From Gemmatimonadota bacterium (GTDB lineage Bacteria; Gemmatimonadota; Gemmatimonadetes; Gemmatimonadales; GWC2-71-9): DNA of 64,000 nt. The notes beneath the pieces were generated by a model. It had not been told where the DNA came from. It saw nothing but the letters and a program-made list of their open reading frames with translations, and did not search any database. Shown here in pieces: positions 54,682 to 63,779 of the stretch (position 1 is the first letter of the stretch; the number at the start of each line of letters is the position of its first letter). The stretch is from NCBI GenBank assembly GCA_003221895.1, contig QHUJ01000111.1:1-64000 (forward strand), given 5' to 3'. The translations under genes and the position numbers were made by a program.

Positions 54682-55235
54682 GAATCCCCGCGGAGCAGAG
54701 GACGATCACCGATCAGAACGAGGTGACGGGTTACCTCAAGACGTTGGAGATCGATTATGAGCACTGGCCGGGAGAGCAGCGCGTGGCGGTCGATGCTTCG
54801 GCGGAAGCCGTCTTGCAGGCCTACGCGCCCGAGATCGCACAACTCAAGGCGCGCGGCGGGTACGTGACCGCGGACATCATCGACGTCACCTCCACCACCC
54901 CCGGCCTCGACGCCATGCTCGCGAAATTCAACGTCGAGCACTGGCACGACGAAGACGAAGTGCGCTTCATCATTCGCGGGCGCGGCCTGTTCCACATCCA
55001 TCCGCGCCAGGGTCCGGTCATCGCTATCGAAGTGGAGGCCGGTGATCTGCTGCGCGTCCCCCGCGGCACCCATCACTGGTTCGATCTCTGCGCCGACCGC
55101 AACATCCGGGCGATCCGTCTGTTCCAGGACAAGTCGGGCTGGACGCCGCACTACACCAACAGCGGCACCGACAGCGGCTACCAGCCGGTGTGCATGGGGC
55201 CAACGTACATCCCGCTCGGGGCTCATTCGAGCTGA
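54669..55235 (+). CDS. mtnD: Acireductone dioxygenase
   Basis: A 188-residue ARD-family cupin. The metal ligands lie in [12 protein letters not shown] near residue 96 (two His and Glu) and in [10 protein letters not shown] near 138 (His). It cleaves acireductone to formate and the 2-keto acid precursor of methionine (iron form) or to CO, formate and methylthiopropionate (nickel form); the bound metal cannot be told from sequence. It overlaps mtnB at its start and mtnC at its end. Confidence 0.95.
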   Translation: MATVRIPAEQRTITDQNEVTGYLKTLEIDYEHWPGEQRVAVDASAEAVLQAYAPEIAQLKARGGYVTADIIDVTSTTPGLDAMLAKFNVEHWHDEDEVRFIIRGRGLFHIHPRQGPVIAIEVEAGDLLRVPRGTHHWFDLCADRNIRAIRLFQDKSGWTPHYTNSGTDSGYQPVCMGPTYIPLGAHSS

Positions 55236-55969
55236 CCCCTCCCAACACTCGCGCGATCCTGCTGGACATCGAGGGCACGACCACGCCCATCGCATTCGTC
55301 CAGCAGGTGCTGTTCCCGTACGCGCGAGCACAGGTGCGTGAGTATCTCCAGCAGAACGCGACGAATCCCGGCGTGCTCGCGGATGTCGCGGCGCTGCGCG
55401 CGGAGCACGCCGCCGAGCCCCCCACGCAATCCGGTCTCCCGGCCTGGAATCCATCCGACGAGCGGCGGTCGGCCGAGGCCTACGTCTACTGGCTGATGGA
55501 CCGTGACCGCAAATCGACGGGACTGAAGTCGCTGCAGGGCCGGATCTGGGAAGCCGGATATCAGCGCGGCGAGCTGCAGGGAAAAGGGGAGGTCTACCCC
55601 GACGTACGCCCGGCGTTTGTGCGCTGGCGCCGCAACGGCATCCTCATCGCCATCTTTTCCTCCGGCAGTATTCAGGCGCAGCGCAACCTGTTCGCCAACA
55701 CGAGCGCCGGCGACCTCACGCCTTTTCTCTACGACTATTTCGACACCAAGACGGGCCCGAAGCGGGAATCCAACAGCTACCGGGTGATCGCCGCCGCGCT
55801 GCACCAATCGCCGAGCGAAGTGTTGTTCGTCTCGGACGTCACGGCCGAGTTGGACGCGGCGCGCGATGCGGGGATGAGTACTGTCCTGTGCGTGCGCGGA
55901 TCCGACGCTCCCGTCGAGACGACTGGCGCGGGCCATACTCGCATTCGCTCTTTCTATGAGCTAGCGTAG
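55190..55969 (+). CDS. mtnC: Enolase-phosphatase E1
   Basis: A HAD-family bifunctional enolase/phosphatase that makes acireductone for MtnD. The nucleophile region is [22 protein letters not shown], with [14 protein letters not shown] and [13 protein letters not shown] and [17 protein letters not shown] following. ATG 55190 gives 259 residues with a 46-base overlap with mtnD. A CTG at 55232 would give the family-typical N-terminus and a four-base CTGA overlap like other junctions in this window, so a rare CTG start is possible. Confidence 0.92.
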   Translation: MHGANVHPARGSFELTPPNTRAILLDIEGTTTPIAFVQQVLFPYARAQVREYLQQNATNPGVLADVAALRAEHAAEPPTQSGLPAWNPSDERRSAEAYVYWLMDRDRKSTGLKSLQGRIWEAGYQRGELQGKGEVYPDVRPAFVRWRRNGILIAIFSSGSIQAQRNLFANTSAGDLTPFLYDYFDTKTGPKRESNSYRVIAAALHQSPSEVLFVSDVTAELDAARDAGMSTVLCVRGSDAPVETTGAGHTRIRSFYELA

Positions 55970-55974
55970 CCGCC

Positions 55975-58221
55975 ATGATGATCGCGCTCGGTGTCGGGAT
56001 CGTGGTCCTGGCGTGGGCGGTGTTCACCTTCAATCGACTGATTCGGTTGCGGCAGCTGGGCGACAACGCCTGGTCCGACATCGACGTCCAGCTGAAGCGC
56101 CGTCACGATCTCATTCCCAATGTCGTCGCCGTCGTCAAAGGTCATGCCGGTTACGAGCGCGGTACGCTCGAGGCGCTGGTCGCCGCGCGTGGCCGGGCCG
56201 TTCAGGCGAGCGCGAGCCCCCCGGCGAGTCGCGCGCGCGAAGAAGATCCGCTCGGCGGCGCGCTGCAGCGTGTGTTCGCGGTCGCCGAGGCATACCCGGA
56301 GCTGCGCGCAGCGGCGAGCTTTGCCGGCCTCCAGCAGACGTTGACCGATGTCGAGGACCACCTCCAGAATGCGCGCCGCTACTACAACGCCGTGGTGCGC
56401 GACTTCAACACGGCGATCGCGCAGTTCCCCTCCAGCATCATCGGCGGGATGATGCGGCTCCGTCCGCGAGAGTTCTTCGGTCTGGACGATCCTTCGGAGC
56501 GCGCCGTGCCGCAGGTGCCGTTGACGGTGCTGCTGCTGTGCTGCGTTGGTGCCGCATCGGTCAACGCGCAACAGCGCTCGTATTCCATCGAGCGCTTCGC
56601 TGCGCGGATCCACGTCAACCGCGACGCGTCGATCGATGTGACCGAGACCATCACGGCCCGATTCGTCGGTTCATGGAACGGTCTGTACCGCACCGTTCCT
56701 GTCGACTACCACACGCTGCAAGGCCTGAACTGGCGCCTCGGCGTTTCATTGCAGAGCGCCCGCGACGACGTGGGCCATGATTTGCGCACCGAGACGAGCC
56801 GCGTGCGCCAGTACATCAAGTACAAGATCTGGATCCCCGGCGCCCAGAATGCTGTGCGGACGATCGTGCTGCGCTATCACGCGACCAACGGCCTGCGCTT
56901 CTTCGACGAGCACGATGAGCTCTACTGGAATGTGACCGGTGACGAATGGGATGTGCCCATCGAAACGGCCGCGGCGACCATCGAGCTGCCCCAGAGCACG
57001 CCCGGCATACGAGCGGTAGCATTCAACGGTGTCTACGGGTCCCGCGCGCAGGACGCGACCGTGACCATTGGTGGCGACACGGTGCGCGTCGTCATGTCAC
57101 ACGCCCTCGGCTATCACGAAGGATTGACCGCCGTTGTCGGCTGGAATAAAGGCATGGTCCTGGCGCCGACCGCCACGGCCCGGGCGCTCGCGACCCTGCG
57201 CACCAATTGGCCGTTGTTCATTCCCGTTCCGGTGCTGCTGCTCGGCTTCGTCGCCTGGCGCCGCTCGGGAGTCGATCCGCGCGGCCGGCCGATTGCCGTG
57301 CAGTACGAGCCGCCGCGCGCGATGACGGCCGCCGAAGCCGGGACGCTGCTCGACAACAGCGCGGATATGCGGGATATCACCGCCACGCTCGTGGACCTCG
57401 CGGTGAAAGGCTACCTGCGCATTGAGGAGCATCAGGTCCCGAAGCTGTTCGGTCTTCTCGGCGGGGGCACGACGTACAACTTCCACCGCCTCAAGACGAG
57501 TGAAGGGCTCGCACTACACGAAGAGGCGGTCTTCAGCGGAATCTTCTCCGAGCGCGGCGACGTCGTCTCGCTCGATGAGCTGAAAGACCAGTTCTACAAG
57601 CTGCTCCCCGTCATTCGCGACGCGGTTTTCGATGGCCTGACCGCTACCGGGTACTACAAGAGCCGGCCGGACAAGGTGCGGCAGAATTGGATGGGCCTGG
57701 GTGTAACCGTCGGGTTCGTTGTCGGAGTCGGAGGAGTCTTTCTCTCCAAAGTCCTGCTCTTCACACCGGTCCCTTTCATTGTCGCCGGGGTCGTCAGCGC
57801 ACTCATCCTCATCGTCTTCGCCCAAATCATGCCGGCGCGCACTGAGCCGGGAGCGCGCGCCCTCGAGCAGGTGCTCGGGTTCGAGGAATTCCTGCGGCGC
57901 GTCGAGTCGGAGAACCTGAAGCGCGTCATCATCGGCCACCCGGAGCTATTCGATAAGTTCTTGCCGTTCGCGATGGCGTTTGGGGTGGAGCAGCAGTTCG
58001 CGCGGGCGTTCCAAGGGATCTACACCGAGCCCCCGCGCTGGTACGTTGGTCCCAGCGTCACGAACTTCAACGTGACGCATTTCTCGAGCAGCATGTCGCA
58101 TCTCACGACCGTGGCGGGCACGACCATGTCGTCGTCGCCCCGCAGCTCGGGTGGGTCGGGGTTTGGCGGCGGTGGAGGCTCCGGTGGCGGCGGAGGTGGC
58201 GGCGGCGGCGGGGCGTTCTAG
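55975..58221 (+). CDS. LemA-DUF2207 fusion protein
   Basis: A 748-residue protein joining two families that are usually separate neighbouring genes. Residues 1-175 are LemA (N-terminal membrane helix, WSDIDVQLKRRHDLIPNVVAVVKGHAGYE, AVAEAYPELRAAASFAGLQQTL, YYNAVVRDFNTAIAQFPSSI). Residues about 186-205 look like a signal peptide (VPLTVLLLCCVGAASVNAQ), followed by DUF2207 (about 206-748) with transmembrane segments near 410-425 and 588-625 and a terminal Gly-rich tail ending GGGAF. There is no stop between the parts. It starts five bases after mtnC. The role is unknown, probably in the envelope. Confidence 0.9.
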   Translation: MMIALGVGIVVLAWAVFTFNRLIRLRQLGDNAWSDIDVQLKRRHDLIPNVVAVVKGHAGYERGTLEALVAARGRAVQASASPPASRAREEDPLGGALQRVFAVAEAYPELRAAASFAGLQQTLTDVEDHLQNARRYYNAVVRDFNTAIAQFPSSIIGGMMRLRPREFFGLDDPSERAVPQVPLTVLLLCCVGAASVNAQQRSYSIERFAARIHVNRDASIDVTETITARFVGSWNGLYRTVPVDYHTLQGLNWRLGVSLQSARDDVGHDLRTETSRVRQYIKYKIWIPGAQNAVRTIVLRYHATNGLRFFDEHDELYWNVTGDEWDVPIETAAATIELPQSTPGIRAVAFNGVYGSRAQDATVTIGGDTVRVVMSHALGYHEGLTAVVGWNKGMVLAPTATARALATLRTNWPLFIPVPVLLLGFVAWRRSGVDPRGRPIAVQYEPPRAMTAAEAGTLLDNSADMRDITATLVDLAVKGYLRIEEHQVPKLFGLLGGGTTYNFHRLKTSEGLALHEEAVFSGIFSERGDVVSLDELKDQFYKLLPVIRDAVFDGLTATGYYKSRPDKVRQNWMGLGVTVGFVVGVGGVFLSKVLLFTPVPFIVAGVVSALILIVFAQIMPARTEPGARALEQVLGFEEFLRRVESENLKRVIIGHPELFDKFLPFAMAFGVEQQFARAFQGIYTEPPRWYVGPSVTNFNVTHFSSSMSHLTTVAGTTMSSSPRSSGGSGFGGGGGSGGGGGGGGGGAF

Positions 58222-59405
58222 ACGTATTTGAGCCACCAGTCGTTGCGACGCGCCTTCAGGTCCGCATACCACCGGCTTGGGAAGTAGAGCATCACGAGCG
58301 CGAGCGCCCACACGAGGTAGAGCAATCCGAGACTCCAGGTGTACCCGTCGGGCGGCGGCGGATTGCCCATCGGATGATTCGTGAAGAGCCACGGACTCAC
58401 ACTGCCCAGGCGAACCTTCGAGACTACGAGCGCGAGCGCGTGGATGAGCGCGATATGCAGCACATAATAGAAGAACGGGACGCGCCCAAACACCGTGAGC
58501 CATTGCGTGACGGGCCCGCGCGCCCGATCGAGCAACGGTATCAGCGCGATCGTCGGACCGAGCGTCATCAGCAAGAAGCTGAGCGATGCGGGATACTTGG
58601 TGGTGTTGAGGAACGACAGCAGCGCGGGCATCTGTCCGCCTGCACTCCACGGCCGGGGATCGCCGTAGACGTTGAAACCGCGCAGGAGCAGGAACAGCGC
58701 GGTTGCCCCGAGTCCGATTTGTAGACAGAGCCGGTTGCGGCGCGCCGGCTCCAGTGTGAGGATGGTGCCGAAGCCATAGCCCGCCGCCATCACGCCAATC
58801 CATGGAATGATCGAATAGAGGATGATCAGCGGGGTTCCATTCACTGGACCGTTGGAGAACCCGATATAGAGGATCTTCCATGCCTCGCCCAATGCCGGAG
58901 TCGCCTGGATGATCGGGCCCATCACGAGATTGTGCAGGGCGATGATCGACACGCCCACGATACCGACCGTGCGCGGCCGCATTCGCACGAGCCAGCTCAT
59001 GATGAACATGCACCAGCCGATTACCCAGATCACCCCGCCGAGGAGGTAGTTCGCGAAGTCGACGTTGAACGTCCAGGCGACGCGAATGACGGTGAGCTCG
59101 AGGACGATCAGCCAGATGCCGCGTATGCGGAGAAATCGGGACAGATCGGAGTGTTTGCGGCCGTAGAACAACCCGCTCGTTCCGGCCAGAAAGATGAACG
59201 CCGGAGCGACAAAGTGCGTGATCCAGCGGGTAAGGAAGATCCCCGCCGTGGGACCTCCGGCCGGGAGTCCGGAATAGACACGGACGTGATCGATCGCCAT
59301 CAGCACCATGACGGCGCCGCGAATCAGATCGATAGACGCAACGCGCGAGTGGACGGCTGCCGCCGCCGCGGGCAGAGACACCGGCGCGCTCATGAAAGCG
59401 AACAT
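58218..59405 (-). CDS. DUF1624/HGSNAT-like membrane acyltransferase
   Basis: A 395-residue integral membrane protein with about ten transmembrane helices. The family start (SIDLIRGAVMVLMAIDHVRVY) and LTRWITHFVAPAFIFLAGTSGLFYGRK near 75 match DUF1624, related to the transmembrane acetyltransferase HGSNAT; the His in DHVRV is likely functional. A FFYYVLHIALIHALAL segment lies near 320. The ATG at 59405 is taken; ATG 59393 is an alternative, neither with a clear ribosome-binding site. Stop shares CTAG (58218-58221) with the convergent fusion gene. Confidence 0.85.
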   Translation of the reverse strand: MFAFMSAPVSLPAAAAAVHSRVASIDLIRGAVMVLMAIDHVRVYSGLPAGGPTAGIFLTRWITHFVAPAFIFLAGTSGLFYGRKHSDLSRFLRIRGIWLIVLELTVIRVAWTFNVDFANYLLGGVIWVIGWCMFIMSWLVRMRPRTVGIVGVSIIALHNLVMGPIIQATPALGEAWKILYIGFSNGPVNGTPLIILYSIIPWIGVMAAGYGFGTILTLEPARRNRLCLQIGLGATALFLLLRGFNVYGDPRPWSAGGQMPALLSFLNTTKYPASLSFLLMTLGPTIALIPLLDRARGPVTQWLTVFGRVPFFYYVLHIALIHALALVVSKVRLGSVSPWLFTNHPMGNPPPPDGYTWSLGLLYLVWALALVMLYFPSRWYADLKARRNDWWLKYV

Positions 59406-59458
59406 GAGACGTACGCGCGGAACCAGCAAGTCCGGAAGCCGTTAAATTGGGCCGGCCC

Positions 59459-61657
59459 ATGTGGCACCGATCGGGCGGTTTCGGACTGTTCGTCGCGCTG
59501 GCCGTTCCGTTCAACGGCCACGCCCAGAGCCTTCACGTGGCCACCGCAACGGGAACCGTGCGTCTCGATGGGCGGCTGGATGAGGCCGACTGGTCGCGCG
59601 CCGACTCAATCGGCGATTTGCGCCAGCGCGAGCCTGCCGTCGGGGAGCCCGCAACTGAGCGCACCGTCGTGAAAGTGTTGCGAGACGCCGGCGCGCTGTA
59701 CATCGGCGTGCAGGCCTACGACGGCGCACCCACGCGAATCCGCGCCACGCAGCTCCGCCGGGACGCTGACCTGTCCAGCGATGATCATGTGCTGCTTCTG
59801 ATCGACAGCTTTCACGACCGGCGCGGGGCATTCGTCTTCGGGACCAACCCCAACGGCGCTCGCTGGGACGCGCAGCTCAGCGACCTCGACAATCTCAATC
59901 AGGATTGGAACGGCATCTGGGACGTCGCGGCTCGCCGGGATGGGAACGGGTGGACCGCGGAGTTCCGCATCCCGTTTCAGACGCTTCGCTTTGGCGCCGG
60001 CCACGACGTGCGGTTGGGCTTCAACATCGAACGCTTCGTCCGACGCAAGAACGAGAAGGATCTGTGGCGCTCCTGGGGCCGGGCGGAGGGGCTGTATCAG
60101 CTCTTGAACGCCGGCGAGCTGAACGAGATGGGGGCTGTGCGGCGCGGCCGCGACGTGGAGCTCTACCCCTACGTGCTGAGTCGCGTGATCGAGCCCGAAC
60201 ACGACAGCGCCGGTACGCGTGTCGCCGACGGCTTCGTCGGCGCGAAAGCGGGTGTAGACGCGAAGCTGGGTGTCACGCCGACGCTGACGGCCGACCTGAC
60301 CGTCGGTACCGACTTCGCGCAGGTGGAATCCGATCAGCAGGTCATCAACCTGACACGCTTTCCATTCTTCTTCCCGGAGAAACGCCAGTTTTTCCTCGAG
60401 TCGAGCGGGCTGTTCGACTTCGGGACGCCGGAACGAGTCCAGGCGTTCTATTCACGACGCATCGGACTGGACACCGCCGGCAGGCCGGTTGCGATCGCCG
60501 CAGGCGCCCGTTTGTACGGGCGGGTTGGCCCATGGCGCCTCGGCCTGCTCGACGCGCAATCGGGCAGGAGCGGCCGAGAGGTCAACGACGCCGTGGTGAG
60601 ATTCCAGCGCGACCTCTTCGCGAGATCGTACGTCGGGATGATCGGCGCGCTGCAGACGAACCCGGACGGGCCATCGGCGGCGACTGCGGGATTCGACCTG
60701 GACCTCCCGCTCATCGTGGACGGCCAAAACCTCGAGCCCAAGGTCTGGATCATGGGGACGCGAACGCCCGGCATCAGCGCGCTTCCGCTCGCCTGGCGAC
60801 TGTCGGCGGATTATCCCAATGACCTGTTCGACAACTTCGTCTCGCTCTATCGCATCGACGACGGATTCAATCCAGTGCTCGGATTCGTGCGGCGCACGGG
60901 CATCTGGGAGACGACAGGGCACACCGATTTCATGCCGCGGCCGCACGCACTCGGAATCCGCCAGCTGGATTTCACGCTGCCGCTGCCGAGCTGGGACATC
61001 ATTGCCAATGAGTCGGGCTCATTGACGAACACAGGGGATTGGCAGACTGCGTGGTTCGAGCTGCGGGTCTTCGGCGGCGACCGCGACAATGGAGACCACT
61101 TCGAAGTCAATCTTCAACGCCAGCTCGATGCTCCAACCGATACCTTCGAGATCTTTCACGGCGTCGACGTGGCGCCCGGACGATACTGGTGGTCGCGCTA
61201 CGAGCTCCAGTACCAGATGTCGCCGGCGCATGCGCTTGGTGTCGCCGCGTTCGTCAACTGGGGCGGCTTTTTCGGTGGCCGCAGCACGGACGTGAAGCTC
61301 GAAGGCACGTTGCGCGCCGGCGGTCACGCGATCGTGGGCGTGAGCGCGACTCGAACCGCCGCCGCCCTGCCGGACGGCAACTTCACCGCACTACAGACCG
61401 CGACGCGCATCGAATACGATTTTAACCCGCGCACCAGTCTGCTGGGCTTCGGTCAGTTCACCAACGAGGATCAGCGCGTCGACTTCAACATCCGATTCCA
61501 CTGGATTCCCGTGATCGGAGACGACGTCTATCTCGTCTGGAATTCCGGCTACAGCACCAGTGCAGCGACGCGGTACAGGTTCCCGGCTGCTGCCTCCCTG
61601 ACGAAGCCACTGAACGGCGCGTTCATCGTGAAAGTCGTGCACCGCCTCACCCCATGA
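59459..61657 (+). CDS. DUF5916 outer-membrane protein with CBM9-like N-domain (2)
   Basis: A 732-residue secreted protein. Signal peptide (about 1-22), a CBM9-like domain (about 25-205: TVRLDGRLDEADWSRADSI, GALYIGVQAYDGA, GNGWTAEFRIPFQTLRF), then DUF5916 (about 220-732) with TDFAQVESDQQVINLTRFPFFFPEKRQFFLESSGLF near 285. The pattern parallels the 45544-48255 gene but is about 170 residues shorter. Conserved EKRxFF segments suggest the family fold is intact. It overlaps the MFS gene by four bases, so a link to export or uptake is possible. Confidence 0.88.
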   Translation: MWHRSGGFGLFVALAVPFNGHAQSLHVATATGTVRLDGRLDEADWSRADSIGDLRQREPAVGEPATERTVVKVLRDAGALYIGVQAYDGAPTRIRATQLRRDADLSSDDHVLLLIDSFHDRRGAFVFGTNPNGARWDAQLSDLDNLNQDWNGIWDVAARRDGNGWTAEFRIPFQTLRFGAGHDVRLGFNIERFVRRKNEKDLWRSWGRAEGLYQLLNAGELNEMGAVRRGRDVELYPYVLSRVIEPEHDSAGTRVADGFVGAKAGVDAKLGVTPTLTADLTVGTDFAQVESDQQVINLTRFPFFFPEKRQFFLESSGLFDFGTPERVQAFYSRRIGLDTAGRPVAIAAGARLYGRVGPWRLGLLDAQSGRSGREVNDAVVRFQRDLFARSYVGMIGALQTNPDGPSAATAGFDLDLPLIVDGQNLEPKVWIMGTRTPGISALPLAWRLSADYPNDLFDNFVSLYRIDDGFNPVLGFVRRTGIWETTGHTDFMPRPHALGIRQLDFTLPLPSWDIIANESGSLTNTGDWQTAWFELRVFGGDRDNGDHFEVNLQRQLDAPTDTFEIFHGVDVAPGRYWWSRYELQYQMSPAHALGVAAFVNWGGFFGGRSTDVKLEGTLRAGGHAIVGVSATRTAAALPDGNFTALQTATRIEYDFNPRTSLLGFGQFTNEDQRVDFNIRFHWIPVIGDDVYLVWNSGYSTSAATRYRFPAAASLTKPLNGAFIVKVVHRLTP

Positions 61658-62841
61658 CGGCCGTCATCGCGGCACTGCCCCGAGACGGGCGACTGTTATT
61701 CCTGACGCGGTTTACGCGGCTCGTCGCATACGGTGCGCTCTCCGTCGTGCTGGTCCTGTACCTGACCACTCTGGGGCTCGGACCATCGCAGATCGGCCTA
61801 CTGCTCACACTCACGCTCGTCGGCGACACGCTGGTCTCGCTCTGGCTCACGACCCGGGCCGACCGGTTCGGACGCCGCCGCACGCTGATCATCGGCGCTG
61901 CGCTCATGGCGGCGGCGGGCCTCACGTTCGCGCTCACGACGAATTTCGTTTTTCTGGTGATCGCGGGGATGGTCGGCGTCATCAGCCCAAGTGGCAACGA
62001 GGTCGGTCCGTTTCTTCCAATCGAGCAGGCGGCTCTCGCTCAGGTCGTTCCGACTGACCTTCGGACCGAGCTGTTTGCGTGGTACACGTTGGCAGGTGCA
62101 TTGGCAACGGCGATCGGGTCCTTGTCCGCCGGGGTTGTATCGCAGACACGGCCGTATCGAGCCGTGCTGCTGCTGTATGCCGTGCTCGGCATTGTCCTCG
62201 CCATTGGGTTCACGGCTCTCTCCCCGACCGTCGAACAGGCTGCGCCTGAGAGGAGCGCGTTCCTGGGCCTCGGTCCCTCGCGGCGTATCGTGCTGCGACT
62301 GGCGGGCCTCTTCGCCCTCGACTCCTTCGCGGGCGGATTCGTTGTCCAGAGCTTCGCGGCGTACTGGTTTTACCTGCGCTTCGGCGCGAATCCCGCTACG
62401 CTGGGCGCCATTTTCTTCGGCGCCAACCTGCTCGCGGGGCTCTCCGCGCTGCTGGCGGCCCGCTTGGCCGCGCGCTTCGGGCTCGTTCGGACCATGGTCT
62501 TCACACATTTGCCGTCGAACGTGCTGCTGATTCTCGTTCCATTGATGCCAACGCTGGCGCTCGCCACACTCGTCTTATTCATGCGTTTCAGCATCAGCCA
62601 GATGGACGTGCCGACACGCCAGTCGTATCTCATGGCCGTCGTCCGGCCGGAGGAGCGGTCGGCTGCGGGTGGGGTAACGGGCGTGGCGCGGACCATCGGC
62701 GCCGCCGTGGCGCCGGTCTTCGCGGGACTCCTGTTCGCTCAGCCGGCGCTCATCAACGTCCCGTTCTTTGTTGCGGGCACGCTGAAAATCGTCTACGACG
62801 TGCTGCTGTACCGCGGGTTCGCTCGCCTTAGCTCCTCTTGA
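61654..62841 (+). CDS. Major facilitator superfamily transporter
   Basis: A 395-residue carrier with twelve predicted transmembrane segments. Motif A is visible as TTRADRFGRRRTLI (about 68-80), and a weaker copy lies in the second half (LAARFGLVRTMVF near 275). The substrate is unknown. ATG 61654 overlaps the DUF5916 stop by four bases (ATGA), so the two genes are probably coupled. Its last 14 bases overlap the convergent DUF1259 gene. Confidence 0.92.
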   Translation: MTAVIAALPRDGRLLFLTRFTRLVAYGALSVVLVLYLTTLGLGPSQIGLLLTLTLVGDTLVSLWLTTRADRFGRRRTLIIGAALMAAAGLTFALTTNFVFLVIAGMVGVISPSGNEVGPFLPIEQAALAQVVPTDLRTELFAWYTLAGALATAIGSLSAGVVSQTRPYRAVLLLYAVLGIVLAIGFTALSPTVEQAAPERSAFLGLGPSRRIVLRLAGLFALDSFAGGFVVQSFAAYWFYLRFGANPATLGAIFFGANLLAGLSALLAARLAARFGLVRTMVFTHLPSNVLLILVPLMPTLALATLVLFMRFSISQMDVPTRQSYLMAVVRPEERSAAGGVTGVARTIGAAVAPVFAGLLFAQPALINVPFFVAGTLKIVYDVLLYRGFARLSSS

Positions 62842-63700
62842 GGCTCACGTGATCGACTGCCGCCCGCAGCCTGCGCGCCAGCGCGAGCGCATCGCCTTCA
62901 CCCCAGAAATGCATGAACAAGAGCCGCGGAGACTCGGCAAGCATGTGACTGTGCAGGGCGGTCACCTCGATTCCATTGGATCCCAGCGCCCGCAGCACCG
63001 GCGTCACTTCATTCGCCGTCAGGACGAAGTCTCCAGTCACGGCGGCCCGGCCCGCTCCGGTAGCCTGGAAGTTGATTGCCGTCGCCACCCCCATGGCGGG
63101 CGGGACTTCGATACTGTCCAGCATGACCGGACCGTCGCGCGGCAGGCTCAGCTGGTATACACCGCCGTTCACGCGTCCATGTGCCCCGATGATTTGTGAG
63201 ATCTGAACAGTGTCCAGACCGAGGGCGGCGGGCGGACCCTGAGCTGCCGGCGCCGCCGGCGTGCCCGTCCGGGCAAGTGCCGTATGTAAGGTTGTTGCGA
63301 GGGCGACTGCGCCTCCCCGCCCCATGATGTGGAGATACACCACGTGCGGCGATTCATGCAGCAGGTGATTATGAAGAGCGGTTTGCTCGATTCCGCCGGT
63401 CTGGAGTGCGTTTATGACCGGGCCGACTTCCGCCTCGAGCAGCACCAGATCGCCCATTAACATCGCGGTGCTGTCACCCGTCTGTTTCAGGGCGATCCAT
63501 GACCCTAAAGCGAGCGACGGCTTGACGCTGACCGACCCGACACGAATCTGGAGATCGGCGCGGGGAAACCCTACGCGGTAGACATCGCTTTGTAATGTAC
63601 CGGACCGGCCCAACACGCGGTCCACTTGTTTCCAATCGATCGGGCCTGATCCCTGCTGCAGGCTGAGCAAGACGATCGACAACGTGAAAAGGGGCGGCAT
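62828..63700 (-). CDS. DUF1259 (LppY/LpqO-like) secreted protein
   Basis: A 290-residue secreted protein. Signal peptide (about 1-17), then two similar domains of about 120 residues (about 22-145 and 165-285). Each carries the DUF1259 pattern: a SxxV-Y-xxxPR start, MGDLVLLEAEVGPVINAL / TGDFVLTANEVTPVLRAL, and EQTALHNHLLHESPHVVYLHIMG / EVTALHSHMLAESPRLLFMHFWG, with His residues that could bind metal. AAGGA lies six bases before ATG 63700. The function of the family is unknown. Confidence 0.9.
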   Translation of the reverse strand: MPPLFTLSIVLLSLQQGSGPIDWKQVDRVLGRSGTLQSDVYRVGFPRADLQIRVGSVSVKPSLALGSWIALKQTGDSTAMLMGDLVLLEAEVGPVINALQTGGIEQTALHNHLLHESPHVVYLHIMGRGGAVALATTLHTALARTGTPAAPAAQGPPAALGLDTVQISQIIGAHGRVNGGVYQLSLPRDGPVMLDSIEVPPAMGVATAINFQATGAGRAAVTGDFVLTANEVTPVLRALGSNGIEVTALHSHMLAESPRLLFMHFWGEGDALALARRLRAAVDHVSLKRS

Positions 63701-63779
63701 AAGGTATCCTTAGGGACGATGGAATGGTCTCTTGGAAGAGCCTAGGCTCAGCCAGTGGTTACGGGGGTAATCGTAGGAC

